A DNA stretch of 64,000 nt from an uncultured Alphaproteobacteria bacterium (GTDB lineage: Bacteria; Pseudomonadota; Alphaproteobacteria; GCA-2731375). Under the pieces are notes generated by a model. The model saw nothing but the letters and a program-made list of their open reading frames with translations. It had not been told where the DNA came from and did not search any database. The position numbers were made by a program, and so were the translations under genes. Every line of letters starts with the position of its first letter. The stretch's first letter is position 1. Location: NCBI GenBank assembly GCA_951812805.1, contig CATOSZ010000018.1, forward strand, positions 22,836-86,835, read 5' to 3'. Shown here in pieces: positions 1-10,307 of this stretch.

Positions 1-1037
1 AGCACGACATCGGTGAAGACGCCGACCGGCAGGCGCCAGGCGTCGGCAGCGTTGTAGTTGCCGGCGGTGACGACGAGGGAGAGGCCGAGGCCGGGGGCCG
101 CGACGAGGCGCTGGCCGCCGTTGCCGAAGGCGCCGTACCAAGGCCGGCCCGAGCGTGAGAAGTGGCCGATCCACCATTGGTAGCCATATTCGATCCGACG
201 CTCGACCGCCACGTGCTCTTCGGCCACGACATGGGGCGTGAGCATCGCCTCGATCCAGGCGGGCGGCAGCAGGTCGCGCTCACTCCCGCGGGCGCACTCG
301 TTCACCAAACGGCCGATCCGGGCGAGGTCACGCGGGCGCATCCTGAGGCCCGAGGCCGCCGCGGCCTCGCCGTCGCTGCCGAGCGTCCAGGCCACGTCCT
401 CGATGCCGAGCGGCGTGAACAGCCGGGCGCGGGCATAGTCGAGCAGCGCCATGCCGGTCCCGCGCGCGATCAGTTGCGCCAGCAGCGCCGTCGCCCCGCC
501 GCAATAGCGCCATTCGGTCCCGGGAGCCGTCCGGCGAGGCCGCTCCAGGATGAAACGGCAGGTGTCGTCGGCCGCGTCCATCATCCGCTCGGCGTTGCGC
601 GGGTCCGCATAGGACAGCGACTCGTCCCACTCGATGCCGAGCGTCATGGTGAGCGCATGGTGCAGGGTCATGGCGCGCCGTGCCTCATCGCCGACGAGGT
701 CGGCGTACTCAGGAAAGGCATCGACCAGCGGCGTTTCCGGTGGCGGCACCCGGCCGTCCCCGAGCGCGATCCCGTAGAGCAGCGCGACGACGCTCTTCGA
801 GACGGAGCGGACGTCGTGCAGGGTCTCCGGCCCGAAGGCGACAGCGCCGAGCGGCCGGCCCCAGCACTCGTCCGGGCCTTCGAAATAGGCTTCCAGCAAG
901 ATGGCGTCGTCGCGGGCGACGACGACGCCGTGCAGGCCGGCCATCTCCGGCCGGGCCGCGAAGGCCTGCAGCCGCGCTGCCATCGCGCGATCGAAGCCGG
1001 CGTCTTCCGGCCGCGCATGGCGCCATTCCCAGTTCAT
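1..1037 (-). CDS. Serine hydrolase, beta-lactamase/penicillin-binding-protein-like, 3' end cut by window edge
   Basis: The frame reads from ATG at 1037 down to base 1 without a stop, so the C-terminus lies outside the window. The translation begins MNWEWRHARPEDAGF. It contains the SxxK motif as SVSK within 'HDVRSVSKSVVALLYG', which supplies the nucleophilic serine of class C beta-lactamase-fold enzymes, then 'EWRYCGGATALLAQLI' where the YxN-type motif sits, and a late 'FGNGGQRLV' in the position of the third box. This family includes esterases, D-aminopeptidases and carboxypeptidases as well as beta-lactamases. No signal peptide is visible, so a cytoplasmic esterase or peptidase is as likely as a beta-lactamase. 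A GGAG element precedes the ATG. It is divergent from acs, and the 107-bp gap must hold both promoters. Family assignment is firm; substrate is unknown. Confidence 0.85.
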   Translation of the reverse strand, partial: MNWEWRHARPEDAGFDRAMAARLQAFAARPEMAGLHGVVVARDDAILLEAYFEGPDECWGRPLGAVAFGPETLHDVRSVSKSVVALLYGIALGDGRVPPPETPLVDAFPEYADLVGDEARRAMTLHHALTMTLGIEWDESLSYADPRNAERMMDAADDTCRFILERPRRTAPGTEWRYCGGATALLAQLIARGTGMALLDYARARLFTPLGIEDVAWTLGSDGEAAAASGLRMRPRDLARIGRLVNECARGSERDLLPPAWIEAMLTPHVVAEEHVAVERRIEYGYQWWIGHFSRSGRPWYGAFGNGGQRLVAAPGLGLSLVVTAGNYNAADAWRLPVGVFTDVV

Positions 1038-1144
1038 CTCCGCTGTCCCCCGCTCGGCTATGGACAACGATCGTAGAGCATGTTTGTTTTCCAGGGGACA
1101 GGATTTCAGGGCGCCGGGCGCGCCCGGAGAGAGGGGTGAGGGCG

Positions 1145-3094
<1,950 letters not shown>

Positions 3095-3110
3095 AGGGGG
3101 GCGTGCCACC

Positions 3111-3137
3111 GCGCGTCTCGGGCCGATCGAGACGCGC
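3111..3137 (+). terminator. Stem-loop after acs
   Basis: GCGCGTCTCG (3111-3120) pairs perfectly with CGAGACGCGC (3128-3137) across a 7-nt loop, 17 nt after the acs stop. There is no T-run after it, so it may act as a mRNA 3'-end stabiliser or a Rho-assisted terminator rather than a classical intrinsic terminator. Confidence 0.5.
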
Positions 3138-3177
3138 CTCGGCCATTGATCTCGAAACGGCAGCCTGTCGGCAATTC

Positions 3178-3213
3178 TTGACGTTTGCGTTTCATGATCC
3201 TAGCTTTATGAAA
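3178..3213 (+). promoter_or_regulatory. Promoter and probable autoregulatory operator of the Xre-RES toxin-antitoxin pair
   Basis: TTGACG at 3178-3183 is a good -35 box. With a 17-bp spacer the -10 position falls on TAGCTT (3201-3206), which is weak. An inverted repeat TTTCAT (3190-3195) N12 ATGAAA (3208-3213) brackets the -10 element. Antitoxins of this class usually repress their own promoter through such repeats, so this is the likely operator. The stretch is visibly AT-richer than its surroundings. Confidence 0.55.
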
Positions 3214-3236
3214 TCAAAATAGGAGTATGGAGAACG

Positions 3237-3575
3237 ATGTCCGGTGCAATCGCGAGCATCATCGACGACCTCGAACACAGGGGCCGGCTCAAGGGCACCG
3301 ACATCGCGAACATCGCCGACGTATCGGCGGCGACCGTATCCCGGTGGCGGACGGGGAAGGCGGTGCCGCATCCGCGCACGCAGCTGATCATCGCCGACCT
3401 GCGCTATGTCGTGGATCGACTGTCGGATCTCTATACCCCGGACGAAACAAGGGTATGGCTGCATGCCCGCAACGCGTTGTTGGACGGTGAACGTGCGATC
3501 GACCTGATCCATCAGAATCGAACGGAAGAGGTATTGTCCGCGATCGAGCGTCTCGACGCGGGAGCGTTCATCTGA
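3237..3575 (+). CDS. Antitoxin, Xre-type with DUF2384 (MbcA/ParS family)
   Basis: A 112-residue protein. Residues about 15-45 form a helix-turn-helix ('GTDIANIADVSAATVSRWRT'). The C-terminal half, 'LSDLYTPDETRVWLHARN...', is the DUF2384/MbcA-ParS-Xre antitoxin domain, which in known pairs occludes the active site of a RES toxin and binds the operator. The gene ends 2 nt before the toxin start, the usual antitoxin-first order. A GGAGA element lies just ahead of the ATG. Codon use and GC content are less extreme than in flanking genes, which fits acquisition by transfer. No paralogue was seen in the window. Confidence 0.9.
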   Translation: MSGAIASIIDDLEHRGRLKGTDIANIADVSAATVSRWRTGKAVPHPRTQLIIADLRYVVDRLSDLYTPDETRVWLHARNALLDGERAIDLIHQNRTEEVLSAIERLDAGAFI

Positions 3576-3577
3576 CC

Positions 3578-4147
3578 ATGCCCGGCCCTCGGCGTGCCCG
3601 TGATGTTGCACTGCTGGACGCTCTTGATGGCTTCGAATCGCAGGCCCTCGATCTCGAAGCCTGGCGAATTGCCCGTCTCGGAAGAAATCCGATACAAGGG
3701 CACAAGTCCGGCGGGCGCTGGGATCCACCGGATGGCTTCGATGTCCTCTATACCGCCCTGAATTGCGAAGGCGCCAAGGCGGAGATTTTTTTTCATTTGA
3801 ACCGGGCGCCGGTATTTCCGTCGAGCCTGAGGTTTCTATTGCACAGATTGCGAGTCCGTACCGAGAGGACGTTGTCGATCCCCGATCTGGAAACCTTGAA
3901 ACGGCTTGGTGTCGACACGGACCGATTCTCGGAAGTCGGCTACCGTGATGCGGTGTCCCGCACGCAGGAGATCGGCGACGCGGCCCACTTCATCGGCTAT
4001 GATTCCCTTCTCGTCCCGAGCGCCCGCCATGCCGGTCGGAACCTGGTCGTGTTTACCGAAAGAGTCGATTTGAACAGGGATCTCGAAGTGATGGAGAGCG
4101 GCGAGGTCGACTGGGAAGCTTACCGGCGTGAAAACAACCCGCGCTGA
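3578..4147 (+). CDS. RES-domain toxin (probable NAD+-degrading enzyme)
   Basis: A 189-residue RES-domain protein. The family signature residues are visible: Arg47 in 'SGGRWDPP', Glu69 in 'GAKAEIFFHL', and Ser148 in 'LLVPSARH'; Arg30 in 'AWRIARLG' is also typical. Characterised Xre-RES toxins cleave or phosphorolyse NAD+ and stop growth. The gene starts 2 nt after the antitoxin stop, with no separate promoter, so the two are one transcript. The reading frame is complete, suggesting an active module. A catalytically altered relative cannot be excluded from sequence alone. The pair sits between acs and an MFS gene with no mobile-element ends visible. Confidence 0.92.
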   Translation: MPGPRRARDVALLDALDGFESQALDLEAWRIARLGRNPIQGHKSGGRWDPPDGFDVLYTALNCEGAKAEIFFHLNRAPVFPSSLRFLLHRLRVRTERTLSIPDLETLKRLGVDTDRFSEVGYRDAVSRTQEIGDAAHFIGYDSLLVPSARHAGRNLVVFTERVDLNRDLEVMESGEVDWEAYRRENNPR

Positions 4148-4198
4148 AGTGACGCCGTTCCGAAAAACCTTTCACGGCCCGCCCCGGTACCGCGACTG

Positions 4199-5467
4199 AT
4201 GGCCCTGCAACGCGGCTGGATCATCTGGGGCGCCGGCGCGGCGCTGTTCGCCTTTGCGTTCTTTCATCGCGTGGCGCCGGGCGCCATGTTCGATCAGTTG
4301 ATGCGGGACTTCCAGGCCGGTGCCGCGGTGCTCGGCAATCTCGCGGCCTGCTATTTCTATGCCTATGCGGCGATCCAGATTCCGGTCGGGCGCTGGATGG
4401 ACCGTTTCGGGCCCCGGCGCATGCTGTTGATCGCGGCGATTCTCACCGCCGTGGCGAGCGGGCTGTTCGCCGCGAGCCAGAGCGTCTGGCTCGCCTATGC
4501 CGCCCGTCTCGCGGTCGGCGCGGCCAGCGGAATCGTCTTCGTCGGCGTGCTGACCCTGGCGGCGCGCTGGCTGCCGGCCCGGCGTTTCGCGCTCGCCACC
4601 GGGCTCACGCAATCGGTCGCCATGCTCTCCGCCGTGGCGGCGCAAGCGCCCCTCGCGTTCGTCGTCGAGGCGTTCGGCTGGCGCTGGGCGATGGCGGCGG
4701 GTCTGCCGGTCGGCCTCCTGCTCGGCGCGTTGGTCTGGGGCCTGACGCGGGGCGAGGGCGCCGCCGCCCGCGCGATGCCCGAGGCGGCGCCCCCGCCGCT
4801 CGGCCAGGCGCTCCGCCAGCTGCTCGCCCGACGGCAGACCTGGGTCGCGGCGCTCTATTGTTCGGCCATGAGCGTGCCGATGATCTGCTTCGCCCTGCTC
4901 TGGGGGGTCGCCTACCTTGCCCAGGCCAAGGGGCTACCGCGCGCCGACGCCAGCCTGGGGGCGGCGGGCATGCTGTTCGGCTGGGCCCTCGGCGCGCCGG
5001 CGATCGGCTGGCTCTCCGACCGGCTCGGCCGGCGCCGGGCGCCGATGCTGGCGGGGGCGCTGGTCGCCTGTGCGCTCTGGTGCCTGTTTCTGGCGGTGCC
5101 GGACATGCCGTTGCCGGCGCTGTTGGCCGTCGTCTTCGCCATCGGTGTCGCCTCCAGCGCCATGCCGCTATCGTTCGCGCACGCCCGCGAGACCAATCCG
5201 GCGGGCATCGCCGGCCTCGCCACCGCCTTCGTCAACTTCGCCTCCATCCTGGCGGGCGCGCTGGCCCAGCCGCTGGTCGGCTGGCTGCTCGACCTGGCCT
5301 GGACCGGCGCCAGCGCCGACGGCGCCCGCGTCTTCGAGGCCGCGGCCTACGAGCGGGCCTTCGGGCTGTTCCCGCTCGTCGCCCTGCTGGGCGTGGTCAG
5401 TGCCCTCTGCCTGGTGGAAACCCGCTGCCGGCCCCTGGCGGACCCGCTCGCAGCCCGGATAGACTGA
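4199..5467 (+). CDS. MFS transporter
   Basis: A 422-residue, strongly hydrophobic protein with about 12 predicted membrane segments, beginning near 'GWIIWGAGAALFAFAFFHR'. The MFS motif A-like loop 'GRWMDRFGPRRML' follows the second segment, and its counterpart 'GWLSDRLGRRRAP' opens the second half, so both six-helix halves are present. Its N-terminal 'HRVAPGAMFDQLMRDFQ' resembles sugar-phosphate/organic-anion type MFS carriers. Substrate cannot be assigned. It precedes the epimerase-like and flavin monooxygenase genes on the same strand with a 35-bp gap, so cotranscription is likely. Confidence 0.85.
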   Translation: MALQRGWIIWGAGAALFAFAFFHRVAPGAMFDQLMRDFQAGAAVLGNLAACYFYAYAAIQIPVGRWMDRFGPRRMLLIAAILTAVASGLFAASQSVWLAYAARLAVGAASGIVFVGVLTLAARWLPARRFALATGLTQSVAMLSAVAAQAPLAFVVEAFGWRWAMAAGLPVGLLLGALVWGLTRGEGAAARAMPEAAPPPLGQALRQLLARRQTWVAALYCSAMSVPMICFALLWGVAYLAQAKGLPRADASLGAAGMLFGWALGAPAIGWLSDRLGRRRAPMLAGALVACALWCLFLAVPDMPLPALLAVVFAIGVASSAMPLSFAHARETNPAGIAGLATAFVNFASILAGALAQPLVGWLLDLAWTGASADGARVFEAAAYERAFGLFPLVALLGVVSALCLVETRCRPLADPLAARID

Positions 5468-5502
5468 GGCCATGGAGAATGCGGGACATACGGATTGAAG
5501 CC

Positions 5503-6537
5503 ATGGCAGAGGCCAAGACCGTCCTGGTGACGGGGTCGAGCGGTTTCATCGCCAAGCCCATCGTCCGCGATCTGCTGCGGGCCGGCCACCGGGTGGTCGG
5601 CTCCCTGCGCACGCCCGCGCGGGCGGACGAGGTCCGCGCCGCCGTGCGCCCGGCGCTAGCGGGAATCGAGGATTTCGAGGACCGGTTGCAGTTCGTCCCC
5701 CTCGATCTCGGCCGCGACGCGGGCTGGGACGAGGCGATGGCGGGGATCGACGTGCTCATGCACACGGCCTCGCCGTTTCCGATGTCGCAGCCGAAGGACG
5801 AGGCGGCGTTGATCCGGCCGGCCGTCGACGGCACGCTGCGCGCCTTGCGGGCCGCGGCGCGGGCGGGGATTGGCCGGGTGGTGCTGACCTCGTCGACGGC
5901 GGCGGTCATGTACGGCTCGCACGAACCCGGGCCGGCGGGCTATGTCGAGGACGACTGGAGCGACGTCGACGATCCCTATATCACCGCCTATTCCAAGTCG
6001 AAGACCCTGGCGGAGCGGGCGGCCTGGCGCTTCGTCGCGGAGGAGGCGCCGGAGATGGCGCTCACCACCATCAACCCCTGCCTGGTGCTGGGCCGCCCGC
6101 TCGACGGGCACTACGGCACCTCGCTGCAGGTGATCGAGCGGCTGCTCCGGGCCCGCGAGCCGATGCTGCCCGACTTCGGCGTGCCGATCGTCGACGTCGA
6201 CGACGTGGCAGCGATGCATGTCGCGGCGATGGACACCGACGCGGCGGCGGGCAAACGGATCATCGCCGCGGCCGACACCCTGTGGTTCCTGGAAATCGCC
6301 CGCCGGCTCGGGGCTGCTTACCCGCAGCGGCGGATTACGACCCGTCGCGCACCCGAATTCGTGGTTCGCCTGGTGGGCATGTTCGACAAGTCGGTCCGCT
6401 CGATCCTGCCGACGCTCGGCCGGCGCGAGGTTTTCGACACCGCCCGGGCGCGCGACCTCCTCGGCACGAACTTCGTTGCGGCCGAAGACAGCGTGCTCGC
6501 CGCGGCGCGTTTCATCGTCGAGAGCGGCCGGGTCTGA
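5503..6537 (+). CDS. NAD(P)-dependent epimerase/dihydroflavonol-reductase-like SDR
   Basis: An extended short-chain dehydrogenase of 344 residues. The N-terminal 'VLVTGSSGFIAKPIV' is the TGxxGFIA nucleotide-binding motif, and the active-site pair appears as YSKSK in 'DPYITAYSKSKTLAE', with the catalytic serine in 'VVLTSSTAAVMYG'. The C-terminal 'VGMFDKSVRSILPTLGRREVFD' resembles dihydroflavonol-4-reductase/aldehyde reductase relatives, which reduce ketones or aldehydes with NADPH. An upstream in-frame ATG at 5479 exists, but 5503 matches the family start better. It lies 7 nt ahead of a flavin monooxygenase, suggesting a joint oxidation/reduction job. Confidence 0.85.
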   Translation: MAEAKTVLVTGSSGFIAKPIVRDLLRAGHRVVGSLRTPARADEVRAAVRPALAGIEDFEDRLQFVPLDLGRDAGWDEAMAGIDVLMHTASPFPMSQPKDEAALIRPAVDGTLRALRAAARAGIGRVVLTSSTAAVMYGSHEPGPAGYVEDDWSDVDDPYITAYSKSKTLAERAAWRFVAEEAPEMALTTINPCLVLGRPLDGHYGTSLQVIERLLRAREPMLPDFGVPIVDVDDVAAMHVAAMDTDAAAGKRIIAAADTLWFLEIARRLGAAYPQRRITTRRAPEFVVRLVGMFDKSVRSILPTLGRREVFDTARARDLLGTNFVAAEDSVLAAARFIVESGRV

Positions 6538-6544
6538 CGGGGCC

Positions 6545-7864
6545 GTGGCGGCGCGCAAACGCATCGCCGTGATCGGTGCCGGTGCCGCCGGGCTCTCGGC
6601 CGCCAAATACATGGCCGCCGCCGGCTTCAACGTGACGGTGTTCGAGCTCGGCTCCGAGATCGGCGGCATGTGGTGCTACCGCAACGACAACGGCCTGTCC
6701 TCGGCCTACCGCACGCTGCATATCAACACGAGCCGGAGCGTGACCCGCTTCCACGACCTGGACTTCGACGCCGATGTGCAGGCCTTTCCCGATCACTGGG
6801 ACATGCACCGCTATCTGGTGAAATACGCCCGCCACTTCGATCTCGAACGGCTCATTCGCTTTCGCACCGCCGTCGTCGACGCCCGCCCGCAGTTCTCGCC
6901 GGGGCGCGAGGCGCCGGTGTGGGAGCTGGAGCTTTCCGATGGCACCACGGCGCGTTTCGACACGGTCATCGCCGCCACGGGGCATCTGTCGGAGCCGTTG
7001 CACGTCGCCGGCTTCCGCGACGACTTCGCCGGCACCTATGTCCATGCCCATGATTACAAGGAACCGGAAGACTTCGTCGGCCAGCGGATCTGCGTCGTCG
7101 GCGTCGGCAACAGCGCCTGCGACATCGCCAGCGACGTCTGCGTGACCGCACCGCGTTGTGTGCTGGTCGCCCGCTCCGGCGTCATCATCCTGCCGAAGCT
7201 CTTTTGCGGGCGGCCCTTCACCGACATCACCCGCAAGATCCAGCGGTCCTGGATCCCCGCCCGGCTGCGCCGCCGCCTGACCGCCGCCCTGACCTGGCTG
7301 GTGCACGGCGACATGGCCCGGCTCGGCTTCCGGCCGATGCGGGAACGTGTACACACGACGTCGAACGGCACCATCGTCACCGATATCGCCTACCGGCGGA
7401 TCGAGGTGAAGCACGAGATCACCGCCATCGACGGCCACCGCCTGAGCTTTTCCGACGGCACGGCGGAGGACTTCGACACCCTCATCGCCGCCACCGGCTA
7501 CCGCATCACCCTCGACTATATCGCGCGCGACATCGTGCCCCTGGAGGACAACCGCCTGCGGCTCTACAAGCGCATGGCGCAACCCGGCTGGCCCGGGCTC
7601 TATTTCATGGGCTTCTTCAACACCGATACCGCCCTCAACATGGTGTTCGAGCATCAGGCCCGCTGGATCGGCGAAATCGAAACGGGCGTGGCCGTGCTCC
7701 CCGCCGAGGCCGAGATGTGGCGCGACATCGAGGCGCAGGAAGCCTGGGTCGCCGGACGCTTCAAGGACACGCCCCGCCACACCATCGAGGAGGAGCACGT
7801 GCCCTATCTCTCGGCCCTGGCGAAATCGCTTCGCGTGATGCGGCGCCATGCCCGACGGGCCTGA
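6545..7864 (+). CDS. Flavin-containing monooxygenase (FMO-like)
   Basis: About 439 residues from a GTG start at 6545, chosen because the FAD motif must be near the N-terminus. GAGAAG (residues 11-16) is the FAD GxGxxG. FAGTYVHAHDY (about 161-171) fits the FMO/BVMO fingerprint FxGxxxHxxxY. 'VVGVGNSA' near 186 is the NADP-binding motif, and 'LIAATGY' is the ATG motif after it. Such enzymes oxygenate soft nucleophiles (N, S) or ketones using NADPH and O2. The order of domains and length fit bacterial FMOs. The gene follows the SDR by 7 nt and precedes the alcohol dehydrogenase by 88 nt. Substrate unknown; a Baeyer-Villiger activity is possible. Confidence 0.88.
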   Translation: MAARKRIAVIGAGAAGLSAAKYMAAAGFNVTVFELGSEIGGMWCYRNDNGLSSAYRTLHINTSRSVTRFHDLDFDADVQAFPDHWDMHRYLVKYARHFDLERLIRFRTAVVDARPQFSPGREAPVWELELSDGTTARFDTVIAATGHLSEPLHVAGFRDDFAGTYVHAHDYKEPEDFVGQRICVVGVGNSACDIASDVCVTAPRCVLVARSGVIILPKLFCGRPFTDITRKIQRSWIPARLRRRLTAALTWLVHGDMARLGFRPMRERVHTTSNGTIVTDIAYRRIEVKHEITAIDGHRLSFSDGTAEDFDTLIAATGYRITLDYIARDIVPLEDNRLRLYKRMAQPGWPGLYFMGFFNTDTALNMVFEHQARWIGEIETGVAVLPAEAEMWRDIEAQEAWVAGRFKDTPRHTIEEEHVPYLSALAKSLRVMRRHARRA

Positions 7865-7952
7865 GCGCCGATAAAGTGGGGTGACGCGGCCGGCGCCGGC
7901 CGCCTATCATGGCGCCGTCGCCACCTTGTCACGACTTTGGGAGAGCCATGCC

Positions 7953-9008
7953 ATGCGCGCCATGCAAGTGATCGAATGGGGGAAGCCGCTCGAGCTTCGC
8001 GAGATGGAAACGCCGGAGCCCAAGGGCCGGGAGGTCCTGGTGCGGATCACCGCCTGCGGCGTCTGCCACAGCGATCTGCATATCTGGGAGGGCGGCTTCA
8101 ATCTCGGCGACGGCGAATTCGCCCGGGTCGAGGACCGCGGCGTCTACACGCCCTTCACCATGGGACACGAACCGCTCGGCACGGTCGAGAAGCTCGGCCC
8201 GGAGGCCGAGGGCGTCGAGGTCGGCGGCTCCTATATCGTCTACCCCTGGATCGGCTGCGGCGACTGCGCGCATTGCCGCGATACGGAGACGGAACTGCTC
8301 TGCGCCTCCCCCCGGGTCATCGGCACCCGGGTCGACGGCGGTTATGCCGACTACGTCATCGTGCCGGACGCCAAGTATTTAGTGGATTACACCGGGGTCG
8401 ATCAGAACCTCGCCTGCACCTACGCCTGTTCGGGGCTGACCGCCTACAGCGCCCTGAAGAAGCTGCCGGAGCTCGGCGCCGAGGACCATGTCATGACCAT
8501 CGGCGCGGGCGGCGTCGGCCTGAGCGCGGTGCATTTCGCCTCGGCCGTGACGCCGGCGAAGATCCTGACCGCCGACGTCGACGGCACCAAGCGGGCCGCC
8601 GCCCGCCAGGTCGGCGCACACGACACGATCGACAACGCCGAGGCGGACGCGGTCGCCAAGGTGCTGGAGATGACCGGCGGCGGGGTGGCGGCGACCATCG
8701 ACTTCGTCGGCCGGCCCGAGACCTCGCGCTTCGGCGTCGACTGCCTGCGCAAGGGCGGCGTCCAGGTGCAGGTCGGCCTCTACGGCGAGAAGTCTTCCGT
8801 GCCGCTGCCCTTCTTCCCGCTGAAGATGATCTCCATGCTCGGCTCCTACGTCGGCAACCTGCGCGAGATGCGCGAGCTGATGGAACTGGTCAAGGATGGC
8901 CGGGTGCCGCCGATCCCGATCGAAACCCGCCCGCTGGAGGCGGCCAACAGTGCGCTGGACGACCTCGTCGCCGGCAACGTGCTGGGCCGCGTGGTGCTGA
9001 AACCCTGA
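7953..9008 (+). CDS. Zinc-dependent alcohol dehydrogenase
   Basis: A 351-residue MDR-superfamily enzyme. CGVCHSDLH (Cys35-His43) and GHE (71-73) give the catalytic-zinc site, with Cys154 or Cys158 as third ligand. The structural zinc cluster is Cys102, Cys105, Cys108, Cys117, with eight rather than the usual seven residues in the last interval. GAGGVG (183-188) is the NAD(P) site. The frame is open from 7881, but ATG 7953 is chosen because GGGAGAG lies at the right distance and MRAMQVIEW matches family N-termini. The stop overlaps the start of the next small ORF (TGATG). It probably oxidises or reduces an intermediate in the same pathway as the neighbouring monooxygenase. Confidence 0.93.
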   Translation: MRAMQVIEWGKPLELREMETPEPKGREVLVRITACGVCHSDLHIWEGGFNLGDGEFARVEDRGVYTPFTMGHEPLGTVEKLGPEAEGVEVGGSYIVYPWIGCGDCAHCRDTETELLCASPRVIGTRVDGGYADYVIVPDAKYLVDYTGVDQNLACTYACSGLTAYSALKKLPELGAEDHVMTIGAGGVGLSAVHFASAVTPAKILTADVDGTKRAAARQVGAHDTIDNAEADAVAKVLEMTGGGVAATIDFVGRPETSRFGVDCLRKGGVQVQVGLYGEKSSVPLPFFPLKMISMLGSYVGNLREMRELMELVKDGRVPPIPIETRPLEAANSALDDLVAGNVLGRVVLKP

Positions 9009-9148
9009 TGGAGACCGCGCTCGGCCTCCTCGTCATCGCCGTCATCGGCGTCGTCACCTGGAAGGTGCTGCGCCGGGGCAAGCGTGTGGGCGGGGATCCC
9101 GGCGACGACCCGACCGACCCAACCGACCCGAGGAGACCACGACCATGA
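9008..9148 (+). CDS. Putative 46-residue single-pass membrane peptide
   Basis: ATG 9008 overlaps the TGA of the alcohol dehydrogenase, and the TGA at 9146-9148 overlaps the ATG of the GST gene, so the ORF exactly bridges two genes with coupling-type overlaps on both sides. The peptide begins METALGLLVIAVIGVVTW, a single hydrophobic helix, followed by KVLRRGKR (positive-inside anchor) and a Gly/Asp/Pro/Thr-rich tail with the repeat DPTDPT. No family was recognised. The double overlap and clear topology support a real gene, but no codon test was possible, and the tail's low complexity could reflect a spacer. Confidence 0.5.
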   Translation: METALGLLVIAVIGVVTWKVLRRGKRVGGDPGDDPTDPTDPRRPRP

Positions 9149-9738
9149 TGACGCTTTATGGCTCCCCCGCCTCGCCCTTCGTGCGCAAGACGCGGATGAG
9201 CGCCCTGATCGCCGGCGTCGACGTCGACTTCCAGGCACTGGCGGCCGACGACGCCCGCCTCCAGGCGGCCAATCCGCTGGGCAAGGTTCCGGCCCTGGTG
9301 CTGGAGGACGGCGGCGTCCTCTTCGACAGCAAGGTGATCTGCGAATATCTCGACGGCCTGGCGTCGACGCCGGTGCTGTTCGCCGCCCGGGGGCGGGAAC
9401 GCTTCGACCTGCTGACCCGGGGCGCACTTGCCGACGGCATGCTGGAAGCCGCCGTGCTGATCGTCTACGAGGGCCGCTTCCGCCCCGAGGCGATGCGCGT
9501 GCAGGATTGGGTCGACCATCAACAGGGCAAGGTCGACCGCGGCCTCGCGCACCTGACGGCGACCCTGCCGGGCGCGGGCTTTCACCTGGATTATGCGACC
9601 ATGTGCGCTGCCATCGTGCTGGGCTATCTCGACTTCCGCCAGGACGGCCGCTGGCGTGACGGCCACCCGGACCTGGTCGGCTGGCTCGACGCCTTCGCCG
9701 CCGAAGTGCCCGCCTACGGCACGACGATGCCCGGCTGA
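9145..9738 (+). CDS. Glutathione S-transferase family protein
   Basis: A 197-residue protein. The N-terminal thioredoxin-like domain (1-75) begins MMTLYGSPASPFVRKTRM, with a serine or tyrosine available as glutathione-activating residue, then 'NPLGKVPALVLEDG' containing the cis-proline, and 'FDSKVICEYLD', the usual glutamyl-binding DS motif. The helical domain follows. It most resembles bacterial GSTs that conjugate or isomerise electrophiles. Two adjacent ATGs (9145, 9148) are possible; the GAGGAG stretch serves both. Last gene of the oxidoreductase run before tRNA-Gly. Confidence 0.88.
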   Translation: MMTLYGSPASPFVRKTRMSALIAGVDVDFQALAADDARLQAANPLGKVPALVLEDGGVLFDSKVICEYLDGLASTPVLFAARGRERFDLLTRGALADGMLEAAVLIVYEGRFRPEAMRVQDWVDHQQGKVDRGLAHLTATLPGAGFHLDYATMCAAIVLGYLDFRQDGRWRDGHPDLVGWLDAFAAEVPAYGTTMPG

Positions 9739-9787
9739 CGGCGCTGGCCGTGAGCCGCCAAAGGGGAAAGGAAGAGGGTAGAGAAAT

Positions 9788-9862
9788 TGGAGCGGGCGAT
9801 GAGATTCGAACTCACGACTTCAACCTTGGCAAGGTTGCGCTCTACCCCTGAGCTACGCCCGC
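9788..9862 (-). tRNA. tRNA-Gly (anticodon GCC)
   Basis: Read on the minus strand, the 75 nt fold as a complete cloverleaf: acceptor GCGGGCG/CGCCCGC, D-arm GCTC-GAGC, anticodon stem CAACC/GGTTG around TTGCCAA (anticodon GCC), T-arm GTGAG-TTCGAAT-CTCAT, discriminator T and an encoded CCA at 9790-9788. Identity Gly follows from the GCC anticodon. It lies 145 bp upstream of rpsT on the opposite strand. Confidence 0.98.
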
Positions 9863-9940
9863 GTCCGGGGCCGGGATAATAGTCAAATCCCTCCCGCTTG
9901 CAAGTGCCAATTCGGCGCTTGGGAAATTCGTCGCGGGCGG

Positions 9941-9969
9941 TTGACCCCGGGCCCGGCGCCGTCTATAAG
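9941..9969 (+). promoter_or_regulatory. Sigma-70-type promoter of rpsT
   Basis: TTGACC (9941-9946) and TATAAG (9964-9969) are separated by exactly 17 bp, matching the consensus at ten of twelve positions. Transcription would start near 9976, giving a leader of about 30 nt before the rpsT ATG. This is the best housekeeping promoter in the window. Confidence 0.8.
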
Positions 9970-10007
9970 CCCGCGGTTCATTTCAGCGGGAAAGATGTCT
10001 CCACGCC

Positions 10008-10274
10008 ATGCCCAACAGCACCTCCGCCAAGAAGCGCCTGCGCCAGACCGAGCGCAAGACCACGGTCAACCGGGCCCGGATCAGCCGGGTGCGTACCTAT
10101 GTGCGCAAGGTCGAGGAGGCGATCCAGAGTGGTGACGCCACCGCCGCCAAGGCCGCCCTCACCATCGCCGAGCCGGAGCTGATCCGGGGCGCCCAGAAGG
10201 GCGTCCTGCATCGCAACACGGCGCAACGGAAAGTCTCGCGGCTCACGCAGCAGATCCGCAAGATGAGCACGTGA
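10008..10274 (+). CDS. rpsT: 30S ribosomal protein S20
   Basis: An 88-residue basic protein starting MPNSTSAKKRLRQTERKT, the conserved N-terminus of bS20, with 'NRARISRVRTYVRKVEEAI' and the C-terminal 'GVLHRNTAQRKVSRLTQQI'. It binds 16S rRNA in the bottom of the 30S body and helps subunit assembly. It has its own promoter upstream and a strong intrinsic terminator downstream, so it is monocistronic. The order rpsT then dnaA is common in alphaproteobacteria. Confidence 0.98.
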   Translation: MPNSTSAKKRLRQTERKTTVNRARISRVRTYVRKVEEAIQSGDATAAKAALTIAEPELIRGAQKGVLHRNTAQRKVSRLTQQIRKMST

Positions 10275-10307
10275 GCCGGCGCGCGATTCGCGCGCCTCGA
10301 TCCTTCG

